A DNA stretch of 64,000 nt from Dryococelus australis (taxonomy: Eukaryota; Arthropoda; Insecta; Phasmatodea; Phasmatidae): assembly GCA_029891345.1 (NCBI GenBank), contig CM056995.1:81593895-81657894 (forward strand), written 5' to 3'. A program made the position numbers and the translations under genes. Positions within the stretch are counted from its first letter, which is position 1, and each line of letters starts with the position of its first letter. The notes under the pieces were generated by a model. The model was not told the origin of the DNA. It did no database searches and was given only the letters and a program-made list of their open reading frames with translations. Positions 46,300 through 57,571 of this stretch are shown in pieces.

Positions 46300-46676
46300 T
46301 GCTCGTTCGTCACTTTGTTGTCACTTCAGGTCGCACAATCCTCCAAACTCAAAAACTGTCGGCTCAGACGTCCGTCGCAGCTTAAGTAGTCTCGCCGGCC
46401 CGATCTAGAATGTTTTCCGCATTCCGAGTCATGCCGAGAGAGGCTAGAGTAATGAGCAGAACGTACTTTCAAAGATAACCCCAGAAATTTAATACGCTGA
46501 AGGCCAAGAGTGCGCGAGTCACGATAGGTTTACCTGGCAGCAGCGGTACGCGCTGTAGCATGCCTTTGGAAATCTCCACGCGCTTCTCAAGTTACTAATC
46601 TGGCTTTCACACATACATTCGCTCGTTAGAGTGGGACGCAGCATGGGAAGCGATGCAGTTCAGTGAGCACGTAACA
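46237..46676 (-). repeat. 5' LTR of the gypsy-type element
   Basis: On the minus strand it starts TGTTACGTGCTCACTG at 46676, similar to both the 3' LTR here and the start of the candidate solo LTR at 10587. Shared internal words with the 3' LTR include ACAATCCTCCAAACT and GAGAGAGGCTAG/GAGAGGCTAG. The inner boundary is approximate and no primer-binding site was recognised. Confidence 0.65.
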
Positions 46677-46679
46677 ATA

Positions 46680-47483
46680 ATTTTATGTTTACACTTGAAT
46701 GACGCATGGATAATGTCTTTAGGCCCACATTCATGTCGGAAGGGTACAAAATTAGGAGCAAATTAGATGTCAACTAGACCTTCCATAAGTGCTAAATTAA
46801 CAGTGGACAATGTATACTGCGTTTAGCATTAATTCGTGTCCCCCGTGATGTTGAGAAATGCTGCACTGCTGCTGCAGTTCTGTTAAATTCCTCACTGTCG
46901 GCTGCGAGAGTCGAATATCTTCTGGGGCCATTCTGCAAGTGCGCCGGCATCCCACAACGGCGAGGCCGCAACTGGATTTCCAAGCGTGGGGAACGTGACG
47001 GATGTTGACATTTCCGCTGGTTTTTATCTGGGTACTCCCGTTTCTCTAACCATTGCTTTCTAGTCGTCGTTTCATTTTCGGGTCTCGTTTTGTCACACTT
47101 AAGCCATTCAGACCCAGTGTGTCTATGTAATTTTTGTCTATACTGCACATTGCGGAGCTCAACGACCAATGATCTTACGTGTGTGTAAATGATTCGCAAA
47201 TTGTCTTACTGGTCTAGGTCATAATTGTTTATGTAACTGTATCAGAACATATAGCCTACAGCTCATTGTCTGTGACAACGAAACATGTGTTCTGTCGACT
47301 TAGTTACAGCATATATATATATAATAATTTATTTTTGTTTGCAACACCTGAGACCGCAAATTAAAGTGGGTCTGAAAGGGTTAAGGAATTATGGACACAT
47401 ACGAGTCTCGGTTCGAAAGCCCGTTAAGTCGGCGTGTGTTTGTCCCGCAATAGTGCGCACCTCCTCATACGCATTGTTAGTAT
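46680..47483. other. Unassigned stretch
   Basis: A minus-strand 135-codon frame at 46792-47199 lacks a recognisable domain. An (AT)n tract lies at 47311-47323. Nothing else identified. Confidence 0.3.
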
Positions 47484-47716
47484 AATCTATTCAAGGTAAA
47501 GTGAGCACTTGTGAAAGCCCTCTCATTAAAAATAATAGTCAATAAATATTTTTATTTTAGCCTTTGGCGATAACTTCCGAGTACGGTGGAACATACACAC
47601 AGTGTTTATTACTTAAATTGCAGTATTTATTTTCAAAAGTTGATAAACTATAAAAAATGGCTGCAAGAAAAAGTAACTAGGGCCTCAAAAGAGCTCACTA
47701 TACAATGAACAGCCTA
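47484..47716 (+). mobile_element. MITE family C, copy 2
   Basis: Ends TCTATTCAAGGTAAAGTGAG and CACTATACAATGAACAGCCTA. The interior carries GTCAATAAATATTTTTATTT, TAACTTCCGAGTACGGTGG and CACACAGTGTTTATTACTTA, as in the other family C copies but without the hairpin of copy 1. Confidence 0.75.
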
Positions 47717-47719
47717 TAC

Positions 47720-48607
47720 GGATGTTACTAAGTGAGAGGGAACAACCCGAATGACCAAGGTCCGGTCATCATGATATCGATTATCATCACTCCATGTCTG
47801 ATTTCCCGTCTCCACGCTCAATTGTCGCAGCATCTGATTCTATCTCTGACGACTACGCTGTCGACGAGACGGTAACACATATTTTCTTTTTTTCCTTTTT
47901 AATAAATCTGAAAAGCGAAGAGAGCGCGATGCCTGGTCACGTGGGGGATCACGAGAGTGCGTCCGCTTCTAAAGCGAAGTGTGGACATGGGGTAGAGTGT
48001 GCATGTCAGCCGTGCGGTGTCCCAGCTCTGAAACGATTTTCTTTCTACACAACTGTCAAAAACAAATGTTTTCGGATGCTAATATAAACATGGACTTTCA
48101 ACATATTTGTAAAGTAAGTGTTAAAACAATTAAGTTAAGAAAATTTTCATATTATTATTTTTAAGTGTAAGCGCTGGTTTGAGGGTAAAACCAATTTTAA
48201 CAGAGTGTCACATCGTAATCGAAACAGCTGATATGGATCGGTGGCAATACTGGAGCCAATGTTAGTGACCTCATTTTCATACTTATCCATTACAAGGTTA
48301 CAGCAAAGACAAACGCTTCCAGTAAGTAAGTTAAAGCCATTGGCAGGCCAGTAAATATTTTCAAATGAAATTTGCAATTTTAAAATTTTCAATTTGTAAC
48401 CACGCCCTTTAATGTTCTACGATATTAAAAAACACCGTGTGCTTACAAGGAGTACTGTATGTGCTTGCAACTCTGAAATATTTTGATTTGTTGTTTCTTT
48501 TCGGGGTAAAAACGCACCAAGTAACCGGTGTTGAATAAGACTGCGAACACAGCGGGCCTGGTTGAAGTACGATAATACATGCAAATCACACAAAAAGTGA
48601 TGCATAT
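47720..48607. other. Unassigned stretch left of the Polinton derivative
   Basis: Open frames are short. No repeat family recognised apart from the end of the MITE at its left edge. Confidence 0.3.
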
Positions 48608-48613
48608 TCGGTC
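48608..48613 (+). repeat. Left target duplication of the Polinton derivative
   Basis: TCGGTC, against TCGGTG at 56703-56708 on the right. One mismatch in six. Confidence 0.6.
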
Positions 48614-50405
48614 AGTAGTAGGGGCGTGCTGGTTTCATTTCATTTTTGATTAATCAAATTATCAATTTGATATCAAAGGGTCAATTAAATTGATCGAAAG
48701 AGTTATACCGATTTTAATCCGATCAAAAATCGAAAGGGTTAAATTTATTTAAATTGTTAAATTTATTTAAAGGGTTCATTTTTGTTGTTGTACTTCTTTC
48801 TCTGTTGGTGGGGGGAGGTGGGGGGTAGCAAGAGCTGTCCGATGTCGACGGTGTGTGTCCTGGAGGCGACTGACCATAGTGGTGAGTTGCAATGTCTTAT
48901 ATAGGTGTAGAGTTGAGTGCAATAGTGGGTTAAAGCTAATTTTTTCTAATTTTTCTAACTTTGAGGTGTTTGGAGGAATGTTGGTGGTAGATAGGCGATT
49001 TTTACGAATGTATTTAACACACAAGAGAATTTCAGTGTGTTTAAACCATGTCTAGTGGCCTAAGTGTGAATGTTATGTTTTTTTGGGTGGATATAGCACG
49101 TAGATAGGCGACTTTGAAAGATGCGATTTATGTGATAAACAATCTGTTTTCGGAATGCAATTAAACATTAGAGAATTTCAGAGTGTTGCACATTTGAATA
49201 AATTACATGCTACCAATCGGAAATTTCAAACGACTATGTGAATAATAAGTGGAAATATGTAAGTCTTAAACATAACATGAATATCGTGCTTAGAAATATA
49301 ATCTACACGAGAGAGAATTTTAACTACACGAATAAAATCTGATGTCGACAAGCGCAAACTCACTAAACGAAATTCAGCTAGTCAGTATAAATAAATAAAG
49401 ATTTCCAAACTCGCATTTAAATTTTAAACAGACACAATAGCATATTAGAAATACACATACACTTCTTAACGCCTATCACACATACCTTGAGTATTTTTTA
49501 AAACATGTCCCTTTGATATGGAGTCAAGCATAGCAATTATGTCGTCTTGTAAGCTGTGTTGTGTGTGTGGAGAGCCTGATTATATACATGTAGCGAAGGT
49601 GATAGACAAATGAATTTAAATTTAAGAGAAAAACTCGGCATTCGTCCTACAACAGATAGTGAAACAATAATTTTTTTAACTAAAGTTTCACTATTTTCAG
49701 AATAATTCACTTTTAACACAAATTATTTTCGTCGAAGCACAGGGACACTCGGATGATGTGAAGAAGTACTTAAGCCCGCAAAGCGTGACAGTGGAACACT
49801 TTATAGAGACGTACTACAAATTTTCGTAAAATTTTTGAAATTCATGTCACTTGGTAACAAAAAACGCAAATTGTTAATGCAAACTATATTTTCGTCTACC
49901 GAACACATAAATCAATTACTTATCACAAACAACACAATATATCGATCCAAAGAAAATAAGTTAATACACGAAAATCTATATTTTCCCCATAAAATATTAC
50001 GTAAATCGTGGCTATCACTACAAATGAAGGTAGGTTCGATGCTCGTCGGTGCGGTAACCCCCGATCGTAAGCTCGTCGACTGCCAAGTGTATAGAGGTGC
50101 GGTGTTTATGAAGGAGCTGACAAGTAGCACGCCTGTCTCTCCCAAGCATACATGAGCGACTGAAGATGGTACCATGTGGGATAGCTTAGGTCATTTCCTC
50201 CCTGCGCCCCCTCCCTTCCCCCCGCCAAATTGCGACCCTGGGCTGCTCGTGATCGTCAAATGTTTTCGGCACTAAGGCAAGATGGTGGCAACTGATTAGT
50301 TGCGTGCACATCGGGATGACTCTGCCTGCCACCCCCTCAAACCCCTACCACACACCCCTACCATGCACCCCTCAGAACTAGCCTGACTCCACAATGCCAG
50401 CCACG
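48614..50405 (+). repeat. Left terminal inverted repeat of the Polinton derivative
   Basis: The complement of the right arm in order: terminal GGGGCGTGC.GGTTTCATTT, a TTGATATCAA-rich AT segment, CTTATATAGGTG, GACATCAGATTTTATTCGTG-like words, the GTATTTAAG.CCGCAAAG block near 49770, and C-rich subrepeats from 50200. Landmarks lie at nearly equal distance from each end (for example GAGCGACTGAAGATGG/CCATCTGTAGTCGCTC at about 1.55 kb). The repeats carry many substitutions and small indels. Two C-rich units about 213 bp apart (AAGATGG.G.CAACTG at 50280 and 50492) form an inner tandem duplication. Confidence 0.82.
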
Positions 50406-50409
50406 CACT

Positions 50410-51860
50410 ATCCCTATCACCCCTCCTCTGCGAGGTCCTGGGGGTCAGTTACCCAGACTACCTGCGAATGTCAATTGTAACAACTGTTTCAAGATGGCGA
50501 CAACTGCCTATCTGCGTGCACATCGAGAGCAGACACCCCCTCCGACCCTCCCCTGCACCACTTATCCAGAGGAACTTACCCTAAGGTCAAGAGCCCAGAC
50601 CATCCCTCCCGCCCCTACCCCCGAAACTGTCTTTGTGTGAAAAGCGAATTCTTCTCCAAGAACAAGGCTATGCACCCCTCCCCCACTACACTATTCAGAA
50701 GGCGTCTTTTCTAGTGTTGGCTTCCCTGTTTCGACTTACCAGCCGTTCACCCCCAGAGCTCTTCCTCGGTTATGAACGAAGCTTGCTTCAAGACCAATGT
50801 GATGATTTCCATAGGGAGGTAGCAGTGATTTTGAACTGACCTGGGCTGTTTCCCCTCTCCTCTACCAAATGCTATTTTCGCTCGAAGACTGAAACTTCCT
50901 CCTATATTTAGGAAGGCAAGAGCCTGGCACATTCCCAGCTAAATGAAATTTCACAATTACCACCGATAAAACTTTATTTGTCTGCATCACTGAGAAATAC
51001 ATTCCAAATGATTTTTAATCACAATAAAATTCAATTTAAAATACAAACAGTTTTAAGTAAAATTAAGTAAAAGTAAAACAAATTAAGTTCAGTCCTGTGA
51101 ACTTACAAGATATTTTAAACTTTATAACGTTTCCAGAAAACTTTATACCATTTTCCAACAACTTTGAACTAATCACTGATTAATTTTCATATAAACACAG
51201 ATATAATACATAATTTTAACTCGCTATGATTTTAAACATTGAAAGAACACTGGTTTTCAAAAACATATTTTTATTCAAATTTTAACTATTATTTTGTAAG
51301 CAAATACTGAAGTTAAAATTTATTTTCAACCATTGGAAACATGCATTAAACAAACATTTTGGAAAAGTTGTCTTAATTTCAATACGGCATATATATATTT
51401 GACTAGCAGACAAAAATACGCATTTCATGTGTAGACTTCTCTGCCACACTAAAAATTTGACTATACTATTATATAGGAAAATATAATCTTGCAAAAGTTT
51501 ATTATTCTATGTTGAGTAAATATCAGTTTCAAATTTGAGAGGAAGAAGAGTTCCTGTTCAAGATAAAACACAATGATGTTTGGAGAAGAACATATACATG
51601 TTTATAAATAAAATTAAATTCAAGCTATGTAATAATTCCAATATATTTATCAGTTAGTAAAAAAATGAATAAAGTGGAAATTGCTATTTTCAAACTTCGA
51701 AAAACATGAATTCCAGCTGTATCCATAAAAATGTTTCATCAAACTTACATCGGAATCTGTTAAAATGTTAATATACCTTAATCAAACATATCAGCCTCTG
51801 TTTCGAATTTACATAACGTTATATCTGCTGCAAAAGAGAAATATTTGTAGGCCAAACAAG
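50410..51860. other. Interior of the Polinton derivative without recognised gene
   Basis: The first part (to about 50640) continues the C-rich subrepeat. The rest is AT-rich and shows no protein homology that I can recognise. Confidence 0.4.
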
Positions 51861-51865
51861 CCCGT

Positions 51866-52518
51866 ATGGAACAGGATATTTTAAACGAAGAAATATTTAA
51901 ACCTGTTATAACTAGAATGTATATATTACATTCTGTGTTGAATAAACCTAAAGAAGCAGGTTTGGGAATTAAAGCGGAAAATGAAGCTTTAACAAAGAAA
52001 AAGCTCTCTCTTTCTCAATTAACGCAATGTTATTTAGCTTTAAAACTAGCTATGTCTACGCGCGATACGATCATTTGTGTTTATTGACATGAAGACAATT
52101 GGTTCCTGGGAGATTCAGTAATCAAATTTTTGCCTAAGAGTAAACTCAAAATATGTGATTACATAACTGATGTCAGTGAAGGATTATTTGAGTTATTGTT
52201 AAAAACTTTCCAAATGTATATTCTGACACCGATTTGCAGATATTTAAAGAACATATTTGTCGAACGAATGTTTATATTCGTTCAGGAGATGAATACCATC
52301 CGAAAATACATATAACAGAGGTTATAGTTGGAAGTGGAATATATAAAGTTGAAATTAACGACCATTTTTCACCTGTATATTCGAACAATCCTAATGAATT
52401 GGTGGATAGATTAAAACTTCTAATTGCTTCGAGAGAATATGGGAATTCACGTACAAACGAAATTGTTTCTATTATTGAAGAGTTAATGAAAGATGGTTAT
52501 ATTACAAATGAAGTTTAG
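51866..52518 (+). pseudogene. Polinton-associated DUF8207-like protein, frameshifted
   Basis: Three frames overlap in sequence. The first starts MEQDILNEEIFKPV. The second carries FLGDSVIKFLPKSK and SEGLFELLLKTF, the LG.S...F...GL.ELL pattern of a protein that accompanies integrase in insect Polintons (domain usually labelled DUF8207). The third continues IFKEHICRTNVY and ends PNELVDRLKLLIASREYGNS and IVSIIEELM, the usual C-terminal signature. A stop at about 52085 and a frameshift near 52215 break it. Its role in the element is not known to me. It lies just upstream of integrase, as is common in this family. Confidence 0.72.
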
Positions 52519-52524
52519 TAAGAT

Positions 52525-53900
52525 TTCTCAAGAGATTCACACTCCTAAAAGGATAAGATATCCTAGAAGAAGAGTTATAACTCATGGTTTAAATGATCTT
52601 TTTCGAGCCAATTTGTGTGAAATGACATTGCTTTCAAAATACAATAAGGGATACAAGTATATTTTAACTGTAATAGATGTTTATTCGAAAAATATGGTTG
52701 GGGAATGCCTTTGAGAAACTAAACTGGGAAACAGGTTACCAATGCAATGAAGATTGTTTTGAAAGAGAGAAAGCTCAATTTTCTCCAAACTGACAGAAGT
52801 ACTGTATTTTTTTTCTACATCTTTCCAGAAACTAATGACTGAACATGGTATTAATCACTATGTAACGTATTCGGAACTTAAAGCTATTGTTGTGGAACAT
52901 TATGACAAATTGATTAAGCAATTAATATGTAAACATTTCACATCGAGGGGGACTTACAAATGGGTTGATGTTTTGCCTGAAATAGTTCAATTTTATAATT
53001 CCAGATATCGTAGAACTATCAATATGGCTCCCAAAGAAGTTATGGATAATAGTTTAACACATTGATATCTGCACACATTTACTGGAACTAAGACAAATTA
53101 GAAGAAAGTCACCTATATCTACTACTGCAAGAACACCGGTTCTGTTGGTGTCTGTGTTAGAACTCACCGTTATATTGGTCCATACCACACTGGTCACTAA
53201 TTGGTACTTTATAGCATTCATTATTGGCCGGTCATCAACCAATGAAGAGCCGAGCTGATATTCACCCAATCAAATATCCTATAGTGTATAAAAAGACTTC
53301 CAATCAATCATTTCCCTTTCAGTGGTTATAAAAAAAGACATTCTATGGTTAGCTATATCATTGTTACTACGCTTTCATGTTCTTGTGAGGTTGTGTTAAA
53401 CACTAGCTGAACAAAGACTGCACATTCACATGAGTTTTGTTCTAAACAACAAAGAAATTTTCACATTAACTTTGCTCGAGCTACACTCGAGCATAGCCTA
53501 CAAAGTATTTAATGAAAACTATGTATAACAATGTTAAAGTCATCGATGAAAGAAAACCAAAGTTCAAAGCTGGGGAATTTATATGTACCTCGAAGCAGAA
53601 AGGGATCTTTGAAAAAAAAAATTACAGTGAATTAGTCTTTTGAAATATTTAAAATTGTTTCAATTAGACAAACACATCCCAGAATGTATTACCTAGAAAC
53701 ATATGACGGAGAACCAATATAAGGTAGATTCTATGAACATGAACTGCAAAAAGTCAGTTCTCCAAATGAATATTTGGTTGACAAAATCATTAAAAGCAAG
53801 AAAGATATGTCCTTGGTTCGATGGAGAGGATTCTCAAAAGTACACGACTCCTGGGTTAAGAATCTAGATCTTAAAAATTATAATACAATATTTGTAAATT
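52525..53900 (+). pseudogene. Polinton retroviral-type integrase with chromodomain, split and inactivated
   Basis: Order of segments: IRYPRRRVITHGLNDLF leading to ANLCEMTLLSKYNKGYKYIL (52550-52714), where the first catalytic aspartate (family QADLVEM) is asparagine. Then comes a frameshifted QTDRST segment with the second aspartate (about 52786-52800), and LKAIVVEHYDKLIKQ with the third acidic residue (52880-52920), followed by WVDVLPEIVQFYNSRYRR. A 430-bp foreign block (53066-53495) follows, after which KFKAGEFICTSKQKGIFEK resumes the C-terminal part. A frameshift and stops precede the chromodomain EYLVDKIIKSKKD...VRWRGFS (53766-53900). It would have joined element ends to target DNA. It is dead by several independent lesions. 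Confidence 0.82.
53066..53495. other. Foreign block interrupting the integrase relic
   Basis: Integrase homology stops after DNSLTH and resumes about 430 bases later. The block has a short stem (ACACCGGTTCTGTTGGTGT region near 53131), TATAAAAAG at 53286 and TTATAAAAAAAG at 53326. No terminal repeats or target duplication could be identified. Confidence 0.5.
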
Positions 53901-53904
53901 GTTT

Positions 53905-54899
53905 TATACCAAATAAAAGATTTTTAATTATATATATATATGTGTTGTTTTATTTAATAAACCTCTGGGTGGTGATTGGATTTATAATTTATTGTGTAAT
54001 CAATCCCTTTTTATTGGATTATCGTTTCATTGGATTAGCATTTGAGCGATATACCTTGTGATTAAATCCATTTCATTGTGATGTTATTCACATTTAGGTG
54101 ATAATTGAGTGTGTTTGGAATGCATTGTAATTCAGTATGTTTGGGCGGTAATCCATTGCAATATATTCCTTTTAAATTCAATGTATTTGATTGATTTTAT
54201 GTTACATTTCTTGGAATCGGGATAAAATCTCGTGGAATTTTACACTTTAAAGTCATTTGATACATGATTTGTTTACTTTGTTGTTCTAATTTCCTGGAAT
54301 CAAATATTTTTCACATAATTTTTTAACTTAAAGGCATTTGGGATGCGATTCCATTTTAATGTTATTTAGAATATATTTGTAGTGTGATATATTTGTTGGA
54401 ATTTGGATATTGTTTCCCGGAATTAGATTTCTATATTATATGTTTTTTTTTTTTAAATTCAATTGTGACCTAGTTCATTGTTAGTTTAATGGAATACCTT
54501 TCTGGGTTTCATAATTATTTATGCTACATTATATTTCTTTGCTTGTAACAATACAGTTCTTGGAAATTGGTTCGTTTTAAGTGAGCAAAATAATATTCGC
54601 CATGATAAAAAACTTTTTGATGGTATAAAACTACTTAAAATTTTTTATGGTGTAAATGATTTCATAAATGTTTTTGATAGTGTAGATATTCATAAATTTT
54701 TAGTGTCAAGTAATTCACATTATTTTAAAATTTAAAGTTTTTTTCTCTCACAAAAGTAGTGTTTAATGTAGACTTATACTGAAATGCAATATCGTAAATG
54801 TAGTCCGTTCGCTTTTTACAAAACGCAAAAGCTTTGCACTGGCAAAAATAGGCGAGGCGAGACAGGTCGCAAAGTGCAGTGTTTAATGGTCGTTAGCTG
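53905..54899. other. AT-rich interior right of integrase
   Basis: The stretch has irregularly repeated words such as TGGAATC, ATTCAATTGTG and ATTTGGATT, a loose direct-repeat texture without fixed period. No coding potential recognised. Confidence 0.4.
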
Positions 54900-56702
54900 C
54901 AGCCAGGGTGGTAGGGGGTGGCTGGCATCGTGGACTCGGGCTTGTTCTGAGAAGTGTAGGGTAGGGCAGGAGGGGGTGCCTACTTCCGATGTGCATGCAA
55001 GTAGGCAGTTGTCGTCATCTTACCTTAGTGCCGAAAACATTAGCTTGGGGCAGCATGCATTGGCGAGGGGAGAGGAAGGGGTGCAGGGAACGAAATGACC
55101 TCAGCTATCCCATTCGGTGCCATCTGTAGTCGCTCATGTACGCTTGGAGGAGACGCCCATGCCACTTGTCAGCTCCTTCATAAACACCGCACCTTTGCAC
55201 ACTTGGCGGCTGGCGAGCTTACGATAGGGGGTAACCATACCGGCGAGCATCGCATTTTACTTCATCCCTAATGATAGCTACGATTTACATAGTATTTTAT
55301 CGGGAAAATATACATTTTCGTGTGTTAACTTATTTTCTTCGGATCGATTTTCTGCGTTTGTGATAAGTAATTGATTTATGTGTTTGGTAGACGAAAATGC
55401 AGTTTGTGTTAACAACTTGCATTTTTTGTTACCAATTGACGAGAATTCCACAAATTTAATGGAAATATGTAGTATGTTTGTAGCCCGCACGATTACTCTT
55501 TGCGGGCTTAAGTACTTCTTCACGTCATCCGAGTGTCCCTATGCTTCGATGGAAATAATTTGTGTTAAAAGTGAATTATTCTCAAAAGAGTGAAACTTTA
55601 GTTAAAAAATCATTGTTTCGTTGTTTGTTGTAGGACGAATGCAGAGTTTTGCTCTTAAATTTATACTCATTTCTTTATCGTCTTCACAACACGTATATAA
55701 TCAGGCTATCTGCACACACTGCTTATAATATGACATAATTGCTAAGCTGGACTCCACATCAAACTGATGTCTTAAAAAAAACTCAAGGTATGTGCAAGAG
55801 GCGTTAAGTAGGGTATTTGTATTTCTATTACACTATTGTGTCTGCTTAAAATTTAAATGCGAGTTTGGAAATATTTTTTTTTATTCATACTGACTGGCTG
55901 GATTTCGTTTAGTGAGTTTGCACTTGTCAACATCAGATGTTATTCGCATAGTTAAAATTCTCTCTCGTATAAATTATATTTCAAAGGTCGAGACTCACAT
56001 TAGGTTTGAGACTCACGAAATTCCACTTATTATTCACATAATCGTTTGAAATTTCCGAATCTATGCGCATAATCTATTTATATGTACAACACTATGAAAT
56101 TCTCTAATATTTAATTGCATTTCGAAAACAGATTGTTTAACACGTAATTCGGATCTTTCAAAGTCGCCTATCTACGAGCTATAGCCGCCAAAAAAACATA
56201 ACATTTACATTTACGCCAATCTTATAAATCGTTTAGATACTCTGAAATTCTCTTGTGCGTTAAATATATTCGTCAAAATCGCCTTTCTACCATCAAAATC
56301 TTGCCAAACACCTCAAAATTAGAAAAAAAATAGAAAAAATTAGCCGTAACCCACTATTGCACTCAACTCTGCACCTATATAAGACATTGCAACCCACCAC
56401 TTTGGCCAGTCACCTCCAGAATATCACACCGTCAACATCGTATAGAGCTCCTGCTACCCCCCTCCTCATCCAAAAAGAAAGAAAGAAGTACATCAACAAA
56501 AATAAATGCTTATGCTTTAAATAAATGTAACCCTTTCAATTTTTAATCGGATTAAGAAATTTTAATCGGATTATAATCGGATTAAGATTTTTGATGGGAT
56601 TAAAGTCGGATTAACTCTTTCAATCAATTTGATTAACTCTTGATATCAATTTGATAATCCAATTAATCAAAAGTGAAATGAAACCCGCACGCCCCTACTA
56701 CT
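54900..56702 (-). repeat. Right terminal inverted repeat of the Polinton derivative
   Basis: Inverted counterpart of 48614-50405 and direct counterpart of about 535-2327. Carries CTATATAAGAC near 56377. A minus-strand frame at 55278-55523 resembles the plus-strand frame at 49835-50155 only because both lie in the same part of the repeat. Confidence 0.82.
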
Positions 56703-56708
56703 TCGGTG

Positions 56709-57079
56709 CTTATTGTAAATAATTAACCTTATTAAAATTACGCTATTATTATTTAAAATTTTTTATATAAAGTGACTATTTTATAATTTTATTGTATGTG
56801 TGATTCTGACATCTGACTATCTCGCATATGTTGGTGGCTGGCAACACAAGCAATGCCTTCCAAATGTGTAGCCAGGAGGAGTGGCACACTGATATTTACC
56901 TAATTAATAGATTTTGTGGGTCTATCTAGATCGAGTCACATAAAATCGATGTGCACAGGAAATAAGACAAAAAAGTCGATTTACAACTAACCAATATTTG
57001 ATTTTTTACTGCCAGTTGTACTAATAAAACGTCAATTATATCTGCTAGGATGCGCCATGTCCTTGAGAACAAACATGTA
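56709..57079. other. Unassigned AT-rich spacer
   Basis: No gene or repeat recognised between the Polinton derivative and the next MITE. Confidence 0.35.
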
Positions 57080-57498
57080 CATGCTATTCACGGTAAACTG
57101 AGCATTTATGAAAGCCCTGCTTAAAATCTACTTATACCCACATTATGTATTATTACACCATATGTAAAATTAACATTGCCATGGGCCTGATCACTTTATT
57201 TATGCGCCACTTAAGAGAAACTCTGACGTTGAAAAGTAAATATTTCAAATTTTTTTCTAATTCTTACACTTTTATTAATTAAGAAATACAGAGAGCAAAA
57301 GAAATCGTTTATGTACTCACAAATACTTATGTAAACATTTTTAAGTCAACGTTTGAACATAGAATTACTTTTCCTCGGTCGTTACCAACTTTGTTAGGTG
57401 CCTGCTAGCCAGAGTGCTCGTTAAAACAAATACAGCTAGGAAAGTGACATTTTTCAAAGGTTGACTTCAAAAGTGCTCAAATAACCGTGAACAGCTCA
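57080..57498 (+). mobile_element. MITE family B, copy 4
   Basis: Ends CATGCTATTCACGGTAAACT and AATAACCGTGAACAGCTCA, TA at both sides. The interior matches copy 2 (AACATTGCCATGGGCCT, GTTACCAACTTTGTTAGG). About 419 bp. Confidence 0.8.
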
Positions 57499-57571
57499 TA
57501 CAGCCAAAAATACTATTAGCCAGAAATTCAAAAATATCAACGACCAAAATATGAAATTCTGTAAAACTATA

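Larger units (their letters stand above)
43350..46676 (-). mobile_element. Ty3/gypsy-type LTR retroelement, internally deleted, minus strand
   Basis: Two related direct repeats (about 43350-43767 and 46237-46676) bracket a gag relic and the last codons of pol. Both LTRs begin TGTTAC on the minus strand. Pol ends at a stop 11 bases before the 3' LTR, across a purine-rich GAGGACGAGACA that serves as the polypurine tract. Protease, reverse transcriptase, RNase H and most of integrase are gone. A SINE 3' fragment lies at about 43945-44013. The LTR copies differ by many substitutions and indels, so the insertion is old. A target duplication was not found. Confidence 0.75.
48614..56702 (+). mobile_element. 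Polinton/Maverick derivative, 8.1 kb, with about 1.8-kb TIRs
   Basis: Both ends read AGTAGTAGGGGCGTGC inward and continue as clearly alignable inverted repeats for about 1.8 kb. Polintons start with AG, end with CT and duplicate 6 bp; here the ends are AG...CT and the flanks are TCGGTC and TCGGTG (five of six match; TTCGGT is exact if the border is shifted by one base). The interior holds a DUF8207-like gene and a retroviral-type integrase, both Polinton-associated and both decayed. Polintons are usually 15-20 kb. DNA polymerase B, packaging ATPase, protease and capsid genes are all missing, so this is an internally deleted, non-autonomous copy. A relative lies at 1-2327. Confidence 0.85.

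Noticed and set aside
49835-50155. Conserved gene in the Polinton TIR (similar frame on the opposite strand at 55278-55523)
   Set aside because: Both frames lie at matching places of the inverted repeat, and the related copy at the window start has no such frame; the similarity is that of the repeat itself.
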